DNA of 64,000 bases from Nostoc linckia z4. Lineage in GTDB: Bacteria; Cyanobacteriota; Cyanobacteriia; Cyanobacteriales; Nostocaceae. The notes under the pieces were generated by a model. That model searched no databases, was not told the DNA's origin, and saw only the letters and a program-made list of their open reading frames with translations. The stretch is from assembly GCF_002608075.1 (NCBI RefSeq), contig NZ_LAHA01000042.1:1-64000 (forward strand), read 5' to 3'. Position numbers and translations under genes: made by a program. Positions 45,333-54,422 of the stretch are shown here, in pieces (positions within the stretch are counted from its first letter, which is position 1; every line of letters begins with the position of its first letter).

Positions 45333-45518
45333 AATAATATCTGCGATGGGTCTAATGAGTAGCCTGTGATTTTTTGTAGTCGGTATGGCCACAAGCCTTT
45401 GCAGCACAACAAATTCTCGAAGGAGAAGCTTTCTTTTCGCTTTTACCCACAAATTTCATTATAACATGACTCGCTGTGGCTGACTAATGCACATGCATCT
45501 TGTTATATTGCCCTATTT

Positions 45519-48500
45519 TTACTCTGCATTAACAAACTGACCATCTTGAACCATGATTAAAGTTGCTGGTTTGTTAATTTCTCTGGATGAATCAAATTTC
45601 AGCGGTTCTCCAGAAGTGTTTTCTGAAATATTGATTTTTGGTAAATTATTTAAAACTGTTGCCCTAGATACTTCCGGGGATAGTTTGAAAGACCCAATAA
45701 AAGCTTGGGTAGCGTCAAAGCTCGTTGCAGTCCGCCAACTTACACCACCACCCCATTTACTTTGAGCTTCTTGTGCAAATCTCCTTGATTTTGGTGCATC
45801 TCGAAACCAAGGTACAGCTAAAATCAAATTTTTTAGAGTATTAGCAACCTCTGGTTTATAGAGAGAATCGCCTGCTAATATTTTGATCTGTTTGAGTTGT
45901 TCGACATTATTATTGCTTTTTTTCAGGTTGTCTACGGAGTCATTGTAAGTCTTAATAATGCCCATAGCAACTTCAATACTCTTATCGGTATCTGGAAACA
46001 ATGCTATTGCTTCTACGAAAGGATCCTTCAGTAAATTTTTTACTTCCTGGGCTGGATTTAAATTTGGATCGGCTAAGTTAATGCATGAAGAAGGAACCAC
46101 TTTTTCGCGCTGATTTTTAACAAATGTCAGTCTAAATTCCTCTTTGATACTTCTACTATATAAATCGACAGGATTACAGAAAATTACTATTTTTTTGAAG
46201 TTATTTGTTAATGCATATTGAGCTAGTTTTTCACCAGTCGCTTTATCTGAAGGTAAAATTCTAAAAAATACAGAACCTCGTAAGTCTATGCTAGTGCTAG
46301 TAGATGATACGATTGCTAAATTAGGTGTATATATAGGCAAAGCTGTGTTGGTGACTTTGCTAGAACCATGTCCGATAACTCCTAATATTGATCGATCTTG
46401 TACTATTTCCTGGGCTATTTGTTTTGCTGTATCTTCGTTGTTATCATCGTCAGCAATCACAATCTCTACTAATCGACCTTGTAATCCATTTTGTTGATTA
46501 AACTGATTTTGTGCTTGTGCTACCCCACGTAATATTTCTTGAGCAGAGTTTCTTCTTTTTTTGGCTGGTACTACAACTGCCAAAGTTAAAGGATTTCCCT
46601 TTTTATGGGCAAGAGCATTATTGTAGTAAATTAGTATCTCAGGGTCATTGGGATTATTTTTGACGGCTTCTCCAAAATGCTTTTCTGCATCTGAGTATTT
46701 TCCTTGTTTAAAGCTGTCAATCCCCTTATCACGATCGCTATTTTGTATGTCTGGAAATAAAGTGCGATCGCCTCTACTTATATTCTTGCTAACTGGATTC
46801 TTTGGTTCAGGGCTATTTTTAGGAAGAGGAGTATTAATAGTATTTATAGAACGTACATCTGAAGATGTTTGTGGCTCTTTTGTAAAATTATTTAATACAT
46901 AATTAATAATCAATATAATTACAATAGCACCAATTAATCCTATAAAAATTAATATCGATAACCTAGAATTAGACCTGATTAAATTGCTCATATAATTAAT
47001 ACTAGTACTAACCATATGACTATTAGCTTGATAAGCTTTTATTTCTGCTAGTTTCTGTTGAGCTGAAGTATTTCCAGGTTGAATTTCTAAAATCTTTTCA
47101 TACTGCTGCTTTGCTGCTACGTAATTTCTTTTAATTATTAACCAATGTCCATAACTATTTAATGCTTCTAAAAATTGTTGTTGATACCTTCTTGAATCTA
47201 ATTTATAAACCCTCTCGTAAAGCTTTAAAGCTATATCAAATTTTTCGATTTCCAAATATTTTTCTGCTAGCTCTACTATAGTGCTGAAGTGATTAGGATT
47301 TAACTGTAAAATTTGTTCGTAGATAGCTAATGCTGCATCCTGTTGTTTATCTCCCATCCAACAACTACGAGCCACAGGCAATAGTTGATTAATTTTTTCT
47401 TCTTCTAGTGTCTCCAAAGTCCTGATTTCGTTCCTTAATGGATGACATTGCAGTAACCAAAGACGCACTAATTCTACTTTTAGTTTGACTGAATTGCTAT
47501 CTAAAAAACCCTTATTAATTAATAATTGAATTGCTTCTTTCAAGGAATCTGTTACTACCAATCCATAGCCTTCAAGTAACTTTAAAGGATCTTCTATAGT
47601 ATTATGTTCTTGAGCTTCAGCCACTGCTGAAATTACTACTTTTTCCGGGATACTTAATCCTTGACAAATACTATCTAACCCACCTTCAGCACTATTAATC
47701 GCGTTGGGTATGGCTTCAAGTACATAATCGGCTACTATCTTAATCTGGCTAAAATTATTTTCATTTCTTACTAGCTGAAAAATTTGATAACATAAGGCTT
47801 GTGTACATAAAGGATGCCCTGATGAAATTTTTAAAATTTCTGCAATTGTTTTTTCCTGATATTCCAAAATTTGAGCAGTAGGTTGAATAATTAGTTGTTG
47901 AGCATCATTGTTATCCAATAAACCTATTTCATGAAATGGTGCGCCTCTAAATGATTGCACCAAATTTGGCATAGAATTGAGATATCTTCCAACTACTGCA
48001 ATCACAAATAATTCTTCCTGTTGTCTAACAAATGTTTCTAAAAAGCGTAAAAATTCCACAGAATTTTCTGTATCGTTATGACTAACAACATCAAATTCAT
48101 CTAACAATAACACTAGTTTTTTATTATCTAGTTTTTCATCAACTTGTGCTAGGACTCTCCGGTTGAAAATTCGACGAATATTTTCTGAATTTGCATTTAA
48201 TAAAGGTTCTAGGATATTTGTATTTAATTCCAGATGTTGAAAAATTTCCCTAGCGATCATATACAATATTTGATTTAGACTTGCAGAACCATATTCTTGC
48301 AAATCGCAATGCACAAAAACAAATTCATCTGGAGATACAAAAAGAGGAATATTTCTGAGTACAGAAGATTTTCCTATACGTCTTTGACCGTGTAATAAAA
48401 TAAATTGTGCATTTTGTTGCAAATTATCTGCTATGTCTTTTAAAAGAATTGCTCGCCCAAAAAATTCGTCTGGCATTTGAACAGGACGACCAACAATGTA

Positions 48501-48539
48501 AGGATTTCTGATGAAATAATTTTGTGGGTTTGGAGACAT
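45519..48539 (-). CDS. STAND ATPase - TPR - membrane helix - periplasmic-binding domain fusion
   Basis: From the ATG at 48539 the protein has 1,006 residues; the frame extends to 48677 without similarity. Residues 10-370 form an ATPase with Walker A GQRRIGKSS at 51-59 and Walker B KLVLLLDEFD at 141-150. TPRs cover about 385-505 and one membrane helix 528-549. A short TPR pair follows (about 600-650, FKQGKYSDAEKHFGEAV). Residues 655-1006 are a type I periplasmic-binding (LivJ-like) domain with AQAQNQFNQQNGLQG and ILGVIGHGSS. It joins an outside ligand-binding domain to an inside ATPase in one chain, which suggests signal transfer across the membrane. Ligand unknown. Confidence 0.87.
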   Translation of the reverse strand: MSPNPQNYFIRNPYIVGRPVQMPDEFFGRAILLKDIADNLQQNAQFILLHGQRRIGKSSVLRNIPLFVSPDEFVFVHCDLQEYGSASLNQILYMIAREIFQHLELNTNILEPLLNANSENIRRIFNRRVLAQVDEKLDNKKLVLLLDEFDVVSHNDTENSVEFLRFLETFVRQQEELFVIAVVGRYLNSMPNLVQSFRGAPFHEIGLLDNNDAQQLIIQPTAQILEYQEKTIAEILKISSGHPLCTQALCYQIFQLVRNENNFSQIKIVADYVLEAIPNAINSAEGGLDSICQGLSIPEKVVISAVAEAQEHNTIEDPLKLLEGYGLVVTDSLKEAIQLLINKGFLDSNSVKLKVELVRLWLLQCHPLRNEIRTLETLEEEKINQLLPVARSCWMGDKQQDAALAIYEQILQLNPNHFSTIVELAEKYLEIEKFDIALKLYERVYKLDSRRYQQQFLEALNSYGHWLIIKRNYVAAKQQYEKILEIQPGNTSAQQKLAEIKAYQANSHMVSTSINYMSNLIRSNSRLSILIFIGLIGAIVIILIINYVLNNFTKEPQTSSDVRSINTINTPLPKNSPEPKNPVSKNISRGDRTLFPDIQNSDRDKGIDSFKQGKYSDAEKHFGEAVKNNPNDPEILIYYNNALAHKKGNPLTLAVVVPAKKRRNSAQEILRGVAQAQNQFNQQNGLQGRLVEIVIADDDNNEDTAKQIAQEIVQDRSILGVIGHGSSKVTNTALPIYTPNLAIVSSTSTSIDLRGSVFFRILPSDKATGEKLAQYALTNNFKKIVIFCNPVDLYSRSIKEEFRLTFVKNQREKVVPSSCINLADPNLNPAQEVKNLLKDPFVEAIALFPDTDKSIEVAMGIIKTYNDSVDNLKKSNNNVEQLKQIKILAGDSLYKPEVANTLKNLILAVPWFRDAPKSRRFAQEAQSKWGGGVSWRTATSFDATQAFIGSFKLSPEVSRATVLNNLPKINISENTSGEPLKFDSSREINKPATLIMVQDGQFVNAE

Positions 48540-48908
48540 TCTGGTTTTGCTGGTTCTACAGTATTTAAAGTTGAATTTTGAGTTTTGTATATTTCTGAGA
48601 TGATATTTATACTTTTGTAGTATGAATATGTAACTCATGCTGAAATTGCTGAACCTGGCAAAATGCCTGTCCCACAATCATCCTGAAATTTGTAACGCCG
48701 AATTATTATAGGAAACTAAGTATATTAAAATATTACATGATTACTAGATTATCTTGTACGCGCTTAATAACCTTGTTTTTTAAGCAAAATACGCTAGAAA
48801 GCGTAGTGGTTTCGCTAAAAAACTGTCCCAAGAAGTAGATTGATATACTGGAACCTCAGAGAAAGTCAGGTTAAAATCTCTAGCAAAGTTCAAATCTGAA
48901 GTGGAACT
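48540..48908. other. Divergent promoter region
   Basis: This lies between the ATPase fusion (minus) and the 159-residue membrane protein gene (plus). The first part may encode an N-terminal extension of the fusion, but this lacks similarity to its sister. A GGCAAAATGCCTGTCCCAC repeat piece is at 48658-48676. No RNA gene seen. Confidence 0.45.
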
Positions 48909-49388
48909 ATGAAAACTGCTGAAAAATTGGCTGCCGGTTGGCTACTAACACTCGGATTCATGTTTTTAACGCTATCAGCATCAGCAGCATTAGAAAAATT
49001 TGCTACACGTAAGGTATTCTTACCTGTGAAAGATGCGTATGATTTTTCTGCGCCAAATGCTACTTATCAAGATAATAATACTGTTGCTGGTGGTCTAATT
49101 TTTGGTGTCCCTACCTTCACATTGGGTGCATGGTTAGCATTGGGATTGTATCGTCAAAGTCGGCAAGAGAAAAAAGCACTGAATCAACAGCGTAGCGAAC
49201 GTTTGCAATCTCTTTTTTATCAGATGTTACAAGAAAATCAAGGACGCGTAACTGTTTTAGGCTTTGCTATGCAATCACAATTACCCCCAGCAGATGCCAG
49301 ACTATATTTAGATCAAAAAGCTAAAGAATTCAATGCAAATTTTAAAGTGAATGAAGAAGGGGCTGTATCATATCATTTTGATGTCTAA
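48909..49388 (+). CDS. Hypothetical membrane protein, 159 aa
   Basis: The protein has two membrane helices (about 8-28 and 60-82) with a loop holding the phrase KDAYDFSAPNATYQDNNTVAGG. A charged, cytosolic C-terminal part follows (RQSRQEKKALNQQ...ARLYLDQKAKEFNANF...). The tail resembles a small winged or helical domain, but I cannot name it. GAAGTGG is the nearest purine-rich run before the ATG. The DUF423 gene follows after a repeat, so coupling is uncertain. Confidence 0.75.
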   Translation: MKTAEKLAAGWLLTLGFMFLTLSASAALEKFATRKVFLPVKDAYDFSAPNATYQDNNTVAGGLIFGVPTFTLGAWLALGLYRQSRQEKKALNQQRSERLQSLFYQMLQENQGRVTVLGFAMQSQLPPADARLYLDQKAKEFNANFKVNEEGAVSYHFDV

Positions 49389-49488
49389 TTGTCATTAGTT
49401 ATTGGTCATTAGTCATTAGTCTAAAACTAATACACCATATCCAATGCCCAATGCCCAATGCCCAATCTTCATCTTACAGCTAAGTGTA

Positions 49489-49869
49489 ATGACACAAATT
49501 TTCTTGAGCGTAGCTGCAATTTTAGGCGGTTTGTCAGTTGCGGCTGGTGCTTTTGCTTCCCATGCTTTGCGAGAAAAAATTAGTGAGCGATCGCTAGAAA
49601 TTTTTGAGACTGGCGCTCGTTATCAAATGTATCATGCTCTCGCACTTTTTTTAGTAGCACTACTAATTAGTCGTACCGAATTACCCCAACCCACCCTCGT
49701 AGCCAGTGGATGGTTATTCATTATTGGTATTGCTATTTTTTCAGGAAGTTTGTACGCCTTGAGCTTAACTGGTGTCAAGTCTTTAGGAGCAATTACACCA
49801 TTAGGTGGCGTAGCCTTTCTTGCTGGTTGGGGTGCTTTAGCTTTTGCTGCTTGGAATTTGAAGTTGTAA
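49489..49869 (+). CDS. DUF423 family membrane protein
   Basis: The 126-residue protein from the ATG at 49489 has four membrane helices and the DUF423 (YgdD-like) pattern: GGLSVAAGAFASHALREKIS near the start, FETGARYQMYHALAL and a GSLYALSLTGVK.LGAITPLGGVAFLAGW end. An upstream ATG at 49444 would read the AATGCCC heptamer tract (about 49443-49466) and is unlikely. The role of this family is not known. Confidence 0.9.
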   Translation: MTQIFLSVAAILGGLSVAAGAFASHALREKISERSLEIFETGARYQMYHALALFLVALLISRTELPQPTLVASGWLFIIGIAIFSGSLYALSLTGVKSLGAITPLGGVAFLAGWGALAFAAWNLKL

Positions 49870-50138
49870 AAAATCAAAATTAGAATTCAGAATTCAGAAT
49901 TCAGTAATCAGAACAATTAATCAGGAATAACTGCGGAAAATCAAAATGGTAATACTTCACGATTATTGAAATCCGCTGTAATTCATTCTGAATTTTGAAT
50001 TCTGGCTCCTGAATTCTTTTTTTTTAAATTTATTTCCGTAATTTTACAGAAGCCAGTAATACAATAAAACAATAAACTTCACAAGTATATGACTAACTAA
50101 CAACTAAAAATTATACATTTGTAATAACATTTAAACCT
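49870..50138. repeat. Spacer with AATTCAG heptamers
   Basis: A short tandem of AATTCAG units lies at about 49884-49906, and a GAATTCTGGCTCCTGAATTC palindrome-like stretch near 49996-50015. The remainder is AT-rich and should hold the promoter of the PhnD-like gene. Confidence 0.65.
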
Positions 50139-51029
50139 ATGAAACGGCGGAACTTGCTTTGGTATTCGCTACTATTTACTGCTGGCTGCACAACAGGAAT
50201 AAATTCTACTAATAATAACTCAGAGCAATTGCCAATAACTACACCAAAGAATTTAAAATTTGCAGTTACAGATATCTCTGGAATTGAAAATTTACAACGA
50301 GATTTTGGATATTTTAAGACTACATTAGAAGAAATATTAGGTCTTAAAATTGAGTTTTTTCCTGTAGAAAATCCCATAGCAGCAGCGCCAGCACTGTTAT
50401 CAAGAGAAGTAGATATTGTCTTTGCAGGCCCTTCAGAATACTTAATTTTAAATGCTAGAGCCAAGGCTATTCCGATAATTGCAATTGAGCGCATTAACTA
50501 CCATTCAATTATTGTAGTTCCTGCCAATAGCCAAATTAAATTATTATCTCAATTGAAAGGCAAAACAATTGCCATGCGGAAAATTGGCTCCACTTCTGGT
50601 CATATTGCTCCTACAAAGCTATTAATTGATGCTGGATTAAATCCCCAAACTGATTTCAAAACAGTGATGTTAGATGATAAAGGAGTACAAGCATTAAAAA
50701 AAGGTGAAGTAGATGCTTGGGCCACTGCATCTGATAGATACAAAAATATCTTGGAATCTGAGGGTTTATCTGAGAAAGATTTTTCCATAATATTTACTAG
50801 CAAATTATTGCCTAATGATGTATTTGTTGCTAGTAATCAATTGTCATCTAGCTTTATAGAAGATATGCGATCGCGCATGATTAATAATCAAGATAAACTC
50901 ATTCAAAGTTTACTAACTGCTAAAGCAAATCAAAAGTATAAGGGTAGTAAATTAATTACAGCAAATGATAGTGATTATAATATGATTCGAGAAGTTTATC
51001 AAAAAATTGGACAAGGAAATTTCCTTTAA
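50139..51029 (+). CDS. PhnD-like substrate-binding lipoprotein
   Basis: The 296-residue protein starts with a lipoprotein signal, lipobox FTAGC with the acylated cysteine at residue 17. The remainder is a type II periplasmic-binding domain of the phosphate/phosphonate (PhnD) group: FAVTDISGIENLQRDFGYFKTTLEEILGLKI, REVDIVFAGPSEYLI, LKGKTIAMRKIGSTSGHIAP and LKKGEVDAWATASDRY. No transporter permease or ATPase is nearby. Instead a histidine kinase gene starts 19 bases downstream, so this protein probably senses a ligand for that kinase. The real ligand is unknown. Confidence 0.87.
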   Translation: MKRRNLLWYSLLFTAGCTTGINSTNNNSEQLPITTPKNLKFAVTDISGIENLQRDFGYFKTTLEEILGLKIEFFPVENPIAAAPALLSREVDIVFAGPSEYLILNARAKAIPIIAIERINYHSIIVVPANSQIKLLSQLKGKTIAMRKIGSTSGHIAPTKLLIDAGLNPQTDFKTVMLDDKGVQALKKGEVDAWATASDRYKNILESEGLSEKDFSIIFTSKLLPNDVFVASNQLSSSFIEDMRSRMINNQDKLIQSLLTAKANQKYKGSKLITANDSDYNMIREVYQKIGQGNFL

Positions 51030-51048
51030 TAGTATGGTCTCTAAATAA

Positions 51049-52917
51049 ATGATAGCTGGTATAAAACGCTATTTTAAAAGAATTTTTATTCTCCTGAGCC
51101 ACTTAACTGATAACTGGAATATCGCTAGAAAAATTAGTTATGGCTATACTGTGGCAGGTAGTATTACTTTTATAGGCACAATCAGTGGTTTATTAATTGC
51201 ATATCGTTATGAAACACTTGCTCAGCAACAGTTGAATTTATCTGAACAAAAACAATCTCTTTTAAAAGATTTAGAAAATAAAATTACTAGAGTTAGGCTA
51301 CATCCACAAAGATTAGTTACTGTTTGGGAAAATTCTATTTGGTTAGAATTTGAAAAAAACAGATTTGTAGATGAAATGAGTCAAGTTAATCAACAGTTAT
51401 CTAAACTAGAAGTTTTTATCAAAAATTATACTAATGATTCAACTATTAATAATTCAAATTTATTATATTTATTAAACAATTACCGCAAAAATACGAAAGT
51501 ATATATTCAAGTAGTACAAAATTTTTGGCAACAAATTGACCAACATGAATCACTAACAAAAGTTGGAGAAGAAAAACTAATAAATTTTTTCCAAAAAGAA
51601 GTTAATGTTTCTATTGAATTTGAAAAACTCTCAGATGAATTAATTTTGATTATCGGTTATGCTGAAATTCAAAAACAAAAAGCAATTTCTAGTTTTGAAA
51701 ATGCTCAAAAACTACGAATTAAAATTATAGTTGGAAGTATGCTGTTAACAGCAGCGATCGCAATTATGTTAGCACTATATACTAGTAGCTTAATTGCTCG
51801 TCCTTTACAAATAGTTACTAACGTCGCTAGAAAAATTACTCAGGAGTCAAATTTTCAACTCCGAGCCAATATCAGAAGCAAGGATGAAGTAGGGACATTA
51901 GCTGCTTCTTTGAATCAATTAGTTGAATGGGTGGGAGATTATACCCAGGAACTACAACTAGCTCGCCAAAATTTAGAACATCGAGTAGAAGAACGAACCC
52001 AAGAACTAGAACTAGCTCGTCAAAATTTAGAACATCGGGTAGAAGAACGAACCCAAGAACTTAAAAAAACTTTGCAAGATTTAAAAGAAACTCAAGGTCA
52101 ATTAATTCAAAGTGAAAAAATGTCTTCTCTTGGGCAAATGGTAGCAGGTATAGCTCATGAAATTAATAATCCTGTAAACTTTATTTATGGCAATATTCAA
52201 TGTATATCTGAGTATACTCAAGATTTATTTAGCCTCGTGAGTTTATATCAGGAACAATATTCAGATTCAATTTGTGTAATTGAAGAAAGAATTCAAGAAA
52301 TTGATTTAAATTTTATTAATCAAGATTTACCACTTGTACTTTCTTCAATGAAAGTCGGCGCTGAACGTATCCGAGAAATCGTCTTGTGTTTGCGGAACTT
52401 TTCGCGATTAGATGAAGCTGAGATGAAAGAGGTAGATATTCATCAAGGAATTGACAATACATTGTTAATTTTAAATCACAGATTTCAACCAGAAATTGAA
52501 GTCATTAAAAATTATGGTAATTTACCCTTAGTTGAGTGTTATCCAGCGCAATTAAACCAGGTATTTTTGAACATTTTAAATAATGCGATCGATGCTATTT
52601 TAGACGAAAAAAATGATAAATATAAAAACCAACAAATTATTATACATACATTAAAAATAGATGATACTTACATTAAAATAGGAATCAAAGATAGCGGCTA
52701 TGGCATTTCAGCAGAAATCAAAAATAAACTATTCGATCCTTTTTTCACAACCAAAGCAGTTGGTAAAGGTACTGGATTAGGTCTAAGTGTTTGCTATCAG
52801 ATAGTTGACAAACACAAAGGTAAAATAGAAGTAATATCAGAATTAGAAAAAGGGGCGGAATTTGTCATTATCTTACCAATTAAAACACAATATCACTTTT
52901 CTGTCCCTACTTCCTAA
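51049..52917 (+). CDS. Membrane sensor histidine kinase with HAMP and coiled-coil repeat
   Basis: The 622-residue protein has two membrane helices (about 28-50 and 226-248) around a periplasmic domain of about 175 residues with predicted helices, then HAMP (about 249-302). An 18-residue coiled-coil unit is present twice in tandem (LARQNLEHRVEERTQEL at about 303-340). The kinase core has H370 in VAGIAHEINNPVNF, an N-box (NILNNAIDAI), G1 (IKDSGYGI) and FFTTK.VGKGTGLGL. There is no receiver domain. The PhnD-like lipoprotein encoded just before it is the likely input. Confidence 0.92.
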   Translation: MIAGIKRYFKRIFILLSHLTDNWNIARKISYGYTVAGSITFIGTISGLLIAYRYETLAQQQLNLSEQKQSLLKDLENKITRVRLHPQRLVTVWENSIWLEFEKNRFVDEMSQVNQQLSKLEVFIKNYTNDSTINNSNLLYLLNNYRKNTKVYIQVVQNFWQQIDQHESLTKVGEEKLINFFQKEVNVSIEFEKLSDELILIIGYAEIQKQKAISSFENAQKLRIKIIVGSMLLTAAIAIMLALYTSSLIARPLQIVTNVARKITQESNFQLRANIRSKDEVGTLAASLNQLVEWVGDYTQELQLARQNLEHRVEERTQELELARQNLEHRVEERTQELKKTLQDLKETQGQLIQSEKMSSLGQMVAGIAHEINNPVNFIYGNIQCISEYTQDLFSLVSLYQEQYSDSICVIEERIQEIDLNFINQDLPLVLSSMKVGAERIREIVLCLRNFSRLDEAEMKEVDIHQGIDNTLLILNHRFQPEIEVIKNYGNLPLVECYPAQLNQVFLNILNNAIDAILDEKNDKYKNQQIIIHTLKIDDTYIKIGIKDSGYGISAEIKNKLFDPFFTTKAVGKGTGLGLSVCYQIVDKHKGKIEVISELEKGAEFVIILPIKTQYHFSVPTS

Positions 52918-54393
52918 CTACTTCCTAGTCAACAAAACAAAATCGTAATTAGTTCCAGAAGAACAACGTTCGCAACGCTCAATTTTGACTAACAAAGCTT
53001 CTCCTTGACGCTTACCTGAAGGAGAAAACATAATATTTCCTGTAGCTCCAGAAGTTGAAAAATCAGGATTAGACAGTGCCTTTTGCAGGCCTTCACGGGT
53101 GCTATCTCGTTCCAAACCGGCGATAATTACTTGCATTGCATCATAAGCTCCGGCTGTTCTTTGATTTACCCTCGCCTTCCAAAGTTCAAGAGCATTTTCG
53201 GCAAATGGGTTATTTTTATTAGCATCACGATGCCAAAATACAGGTACTACCATTCCTTCCACATCTCTGCCATTTTCTAAAGTTTTCGCACTATACATAG
53301 TTTCGGAACCAAATAGTGGTTTTCTACCTTTAACTTCTTGTGCGACTTTAGTCGCATAATTTATACTCCTAAGTGAAGGTATTAGTAAAAAACCACTAGC
53401 ATTATCTGTTTCTATAGCTCGATCTACAAAAGCTTTAGGATCGAAATTTTTATCTGCTAAATTACAAGACGTACTAATAACTTTACTGCCATATTGTTCG
53501 ATGGCTTGAGTGTACTGTTCTACAAGAATTTTACTAGATGAAAAATTTGAATTATTTCCTGAGTTACGAATATCGCCGCAAATAGCAATATTTCTCCCTT
53601 GTCGAGCAATATAACGAGCATGAGTATCTATTAAATTGTCATATAAAGGATTTATATGAAACAAGTAGTTGTTTTTAACAGTATTCTGCTGATTATTTAG
53701 TAAATTTTGTTCTGTGTTTTCTGGATTTTCTGCTTGATTTGGACGCTCTACGGGGAAGACTAACACCAACCCTTTATCATTATAAATTTCAGTATCACGT
53801 CTGACACCAACTGCGGCTACAATACTCCGGTCTTCAACCAATTCCTTATCTAGCTTTTGGGAATCTTCTCGATTTTCAACACTTGCAATGACAATTTGCA
53901 ATTTTTTACCATTGATTCCGCCTCGTTCGTTAACTTCATTTTGAGCTTGAGCTACACCACGCAAAAGTTCTTCTGCTAAATTCTGATCGAAATTAACTGG
54001 CGCAATCACAGCAACTTTTAGATTTTCTGAATTGTCTCGTGCAATTTTGGCATTATTTAAATAAATTAAACTTTCTGGATCGTTGGGGTTATTTTTCAAA
54101 GATGCGGTAAATTTTTCCACAGCAGTGCTGTAATTTTTCTCAGAAAAAGCTTTAACTGCATCTCTTTTTTCTGGATATGTTTGTACTTTTACTAAAATCT
54201 TCGTTCCCAAATTGATTATTGAAGGTTTATTGGAGAATTCTATAGATGAAGGTTGTCCAGGATTTGGCGATATAAGTGTCGAAGAAACTTTACTAATTAG
54301 CCAAAAAAGAATTGCTACCATTACTCCAGCCAGACCCAGAGAAAGAAGCAGTTTCAAGTTTTCTTTTTTATTTGTCATAAATAATTTCTCCAA
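52918..54393 (-). CDS. Membrane-anchored TPR and periplasmic-binding (LivJ-like) protein
   Basis: The 491-residue protein has one N-terminal membrane helix (about 14-36), a short TPR segment (about 78-115, FSEKNYSTAVEKFTASL) and a type I periplasmic-binding domain (about 120-491) with ELLRGVAQAQNEVNERGGI and GSETMYSAKTLENG. Layout and sequence match the outer half of the ATPase fusion at 45519-48539, so it is a detached version of that sensor. It lies 29 bases after a Ser/Thr kinase gene on the same strand. There is no transporter gene. ATG at 54378 is an alternative start. Its 3' end lies directly against that of the histidine kinase gene. Confidence 0.87.
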   Translation of the reverse strand: MEKLFMTNKKENLKLLLSLGLAGVMVAILFWLISKVSSTLISPNPGQPSSIEFSNKPSIINLGTKILVKVQTYPEKRDAVKAFSEKNYSTAVEKFTASLKNNPNDPESLIYLNNAKIARDNSENLKVAVIAPVNFDQNLAEELLRGVAQAQNEVNERGGINGKKLQIVIASVENREDSQKLDKELVEDRSIVAAVGVRRDTEIYNDKGLVLVFPVERPNQAENPENTEQNLLNNQQNTVKNNYLFHINPLYDNLIDTHARYIARQGRNIAICGDIRNSGNNSNFSSSKILVEQYTQAIEQYGSKVISTSCNLADKNFDPKAFVDRAIETDNASGFLLIPSLRSINYATKVAQEVKGRKPLFGSETMYSAKTLENGRDVEGMVVPVFWHRDANKNNPFAENALELWKARVNQRTAGAYDAMQVIIAGLERDSTREGLQKALSNPDFSTSGATGNIMFSPSGKRQGEALLVKIERCERCSSGTNYDFVLLTRK

Positions 54394-54422
54394 TTATAGA
54401 AAGTTAATTAAAATATCTAATA

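Noticed and set aside
45333-45452. Forty-residue extension of the membrane-anchored ATPase
   Set aside because: It starts at a TTG, has no similarity to the sister ATPase, and the ATG at 45332 lines up with the sister's start.
48540-48677. Forty-six-residue extension of the ATPase fusion
   Set aside because: The sequence is unlike the sister protein and unlike a signal peptide; the ATG at 48539 fits better.
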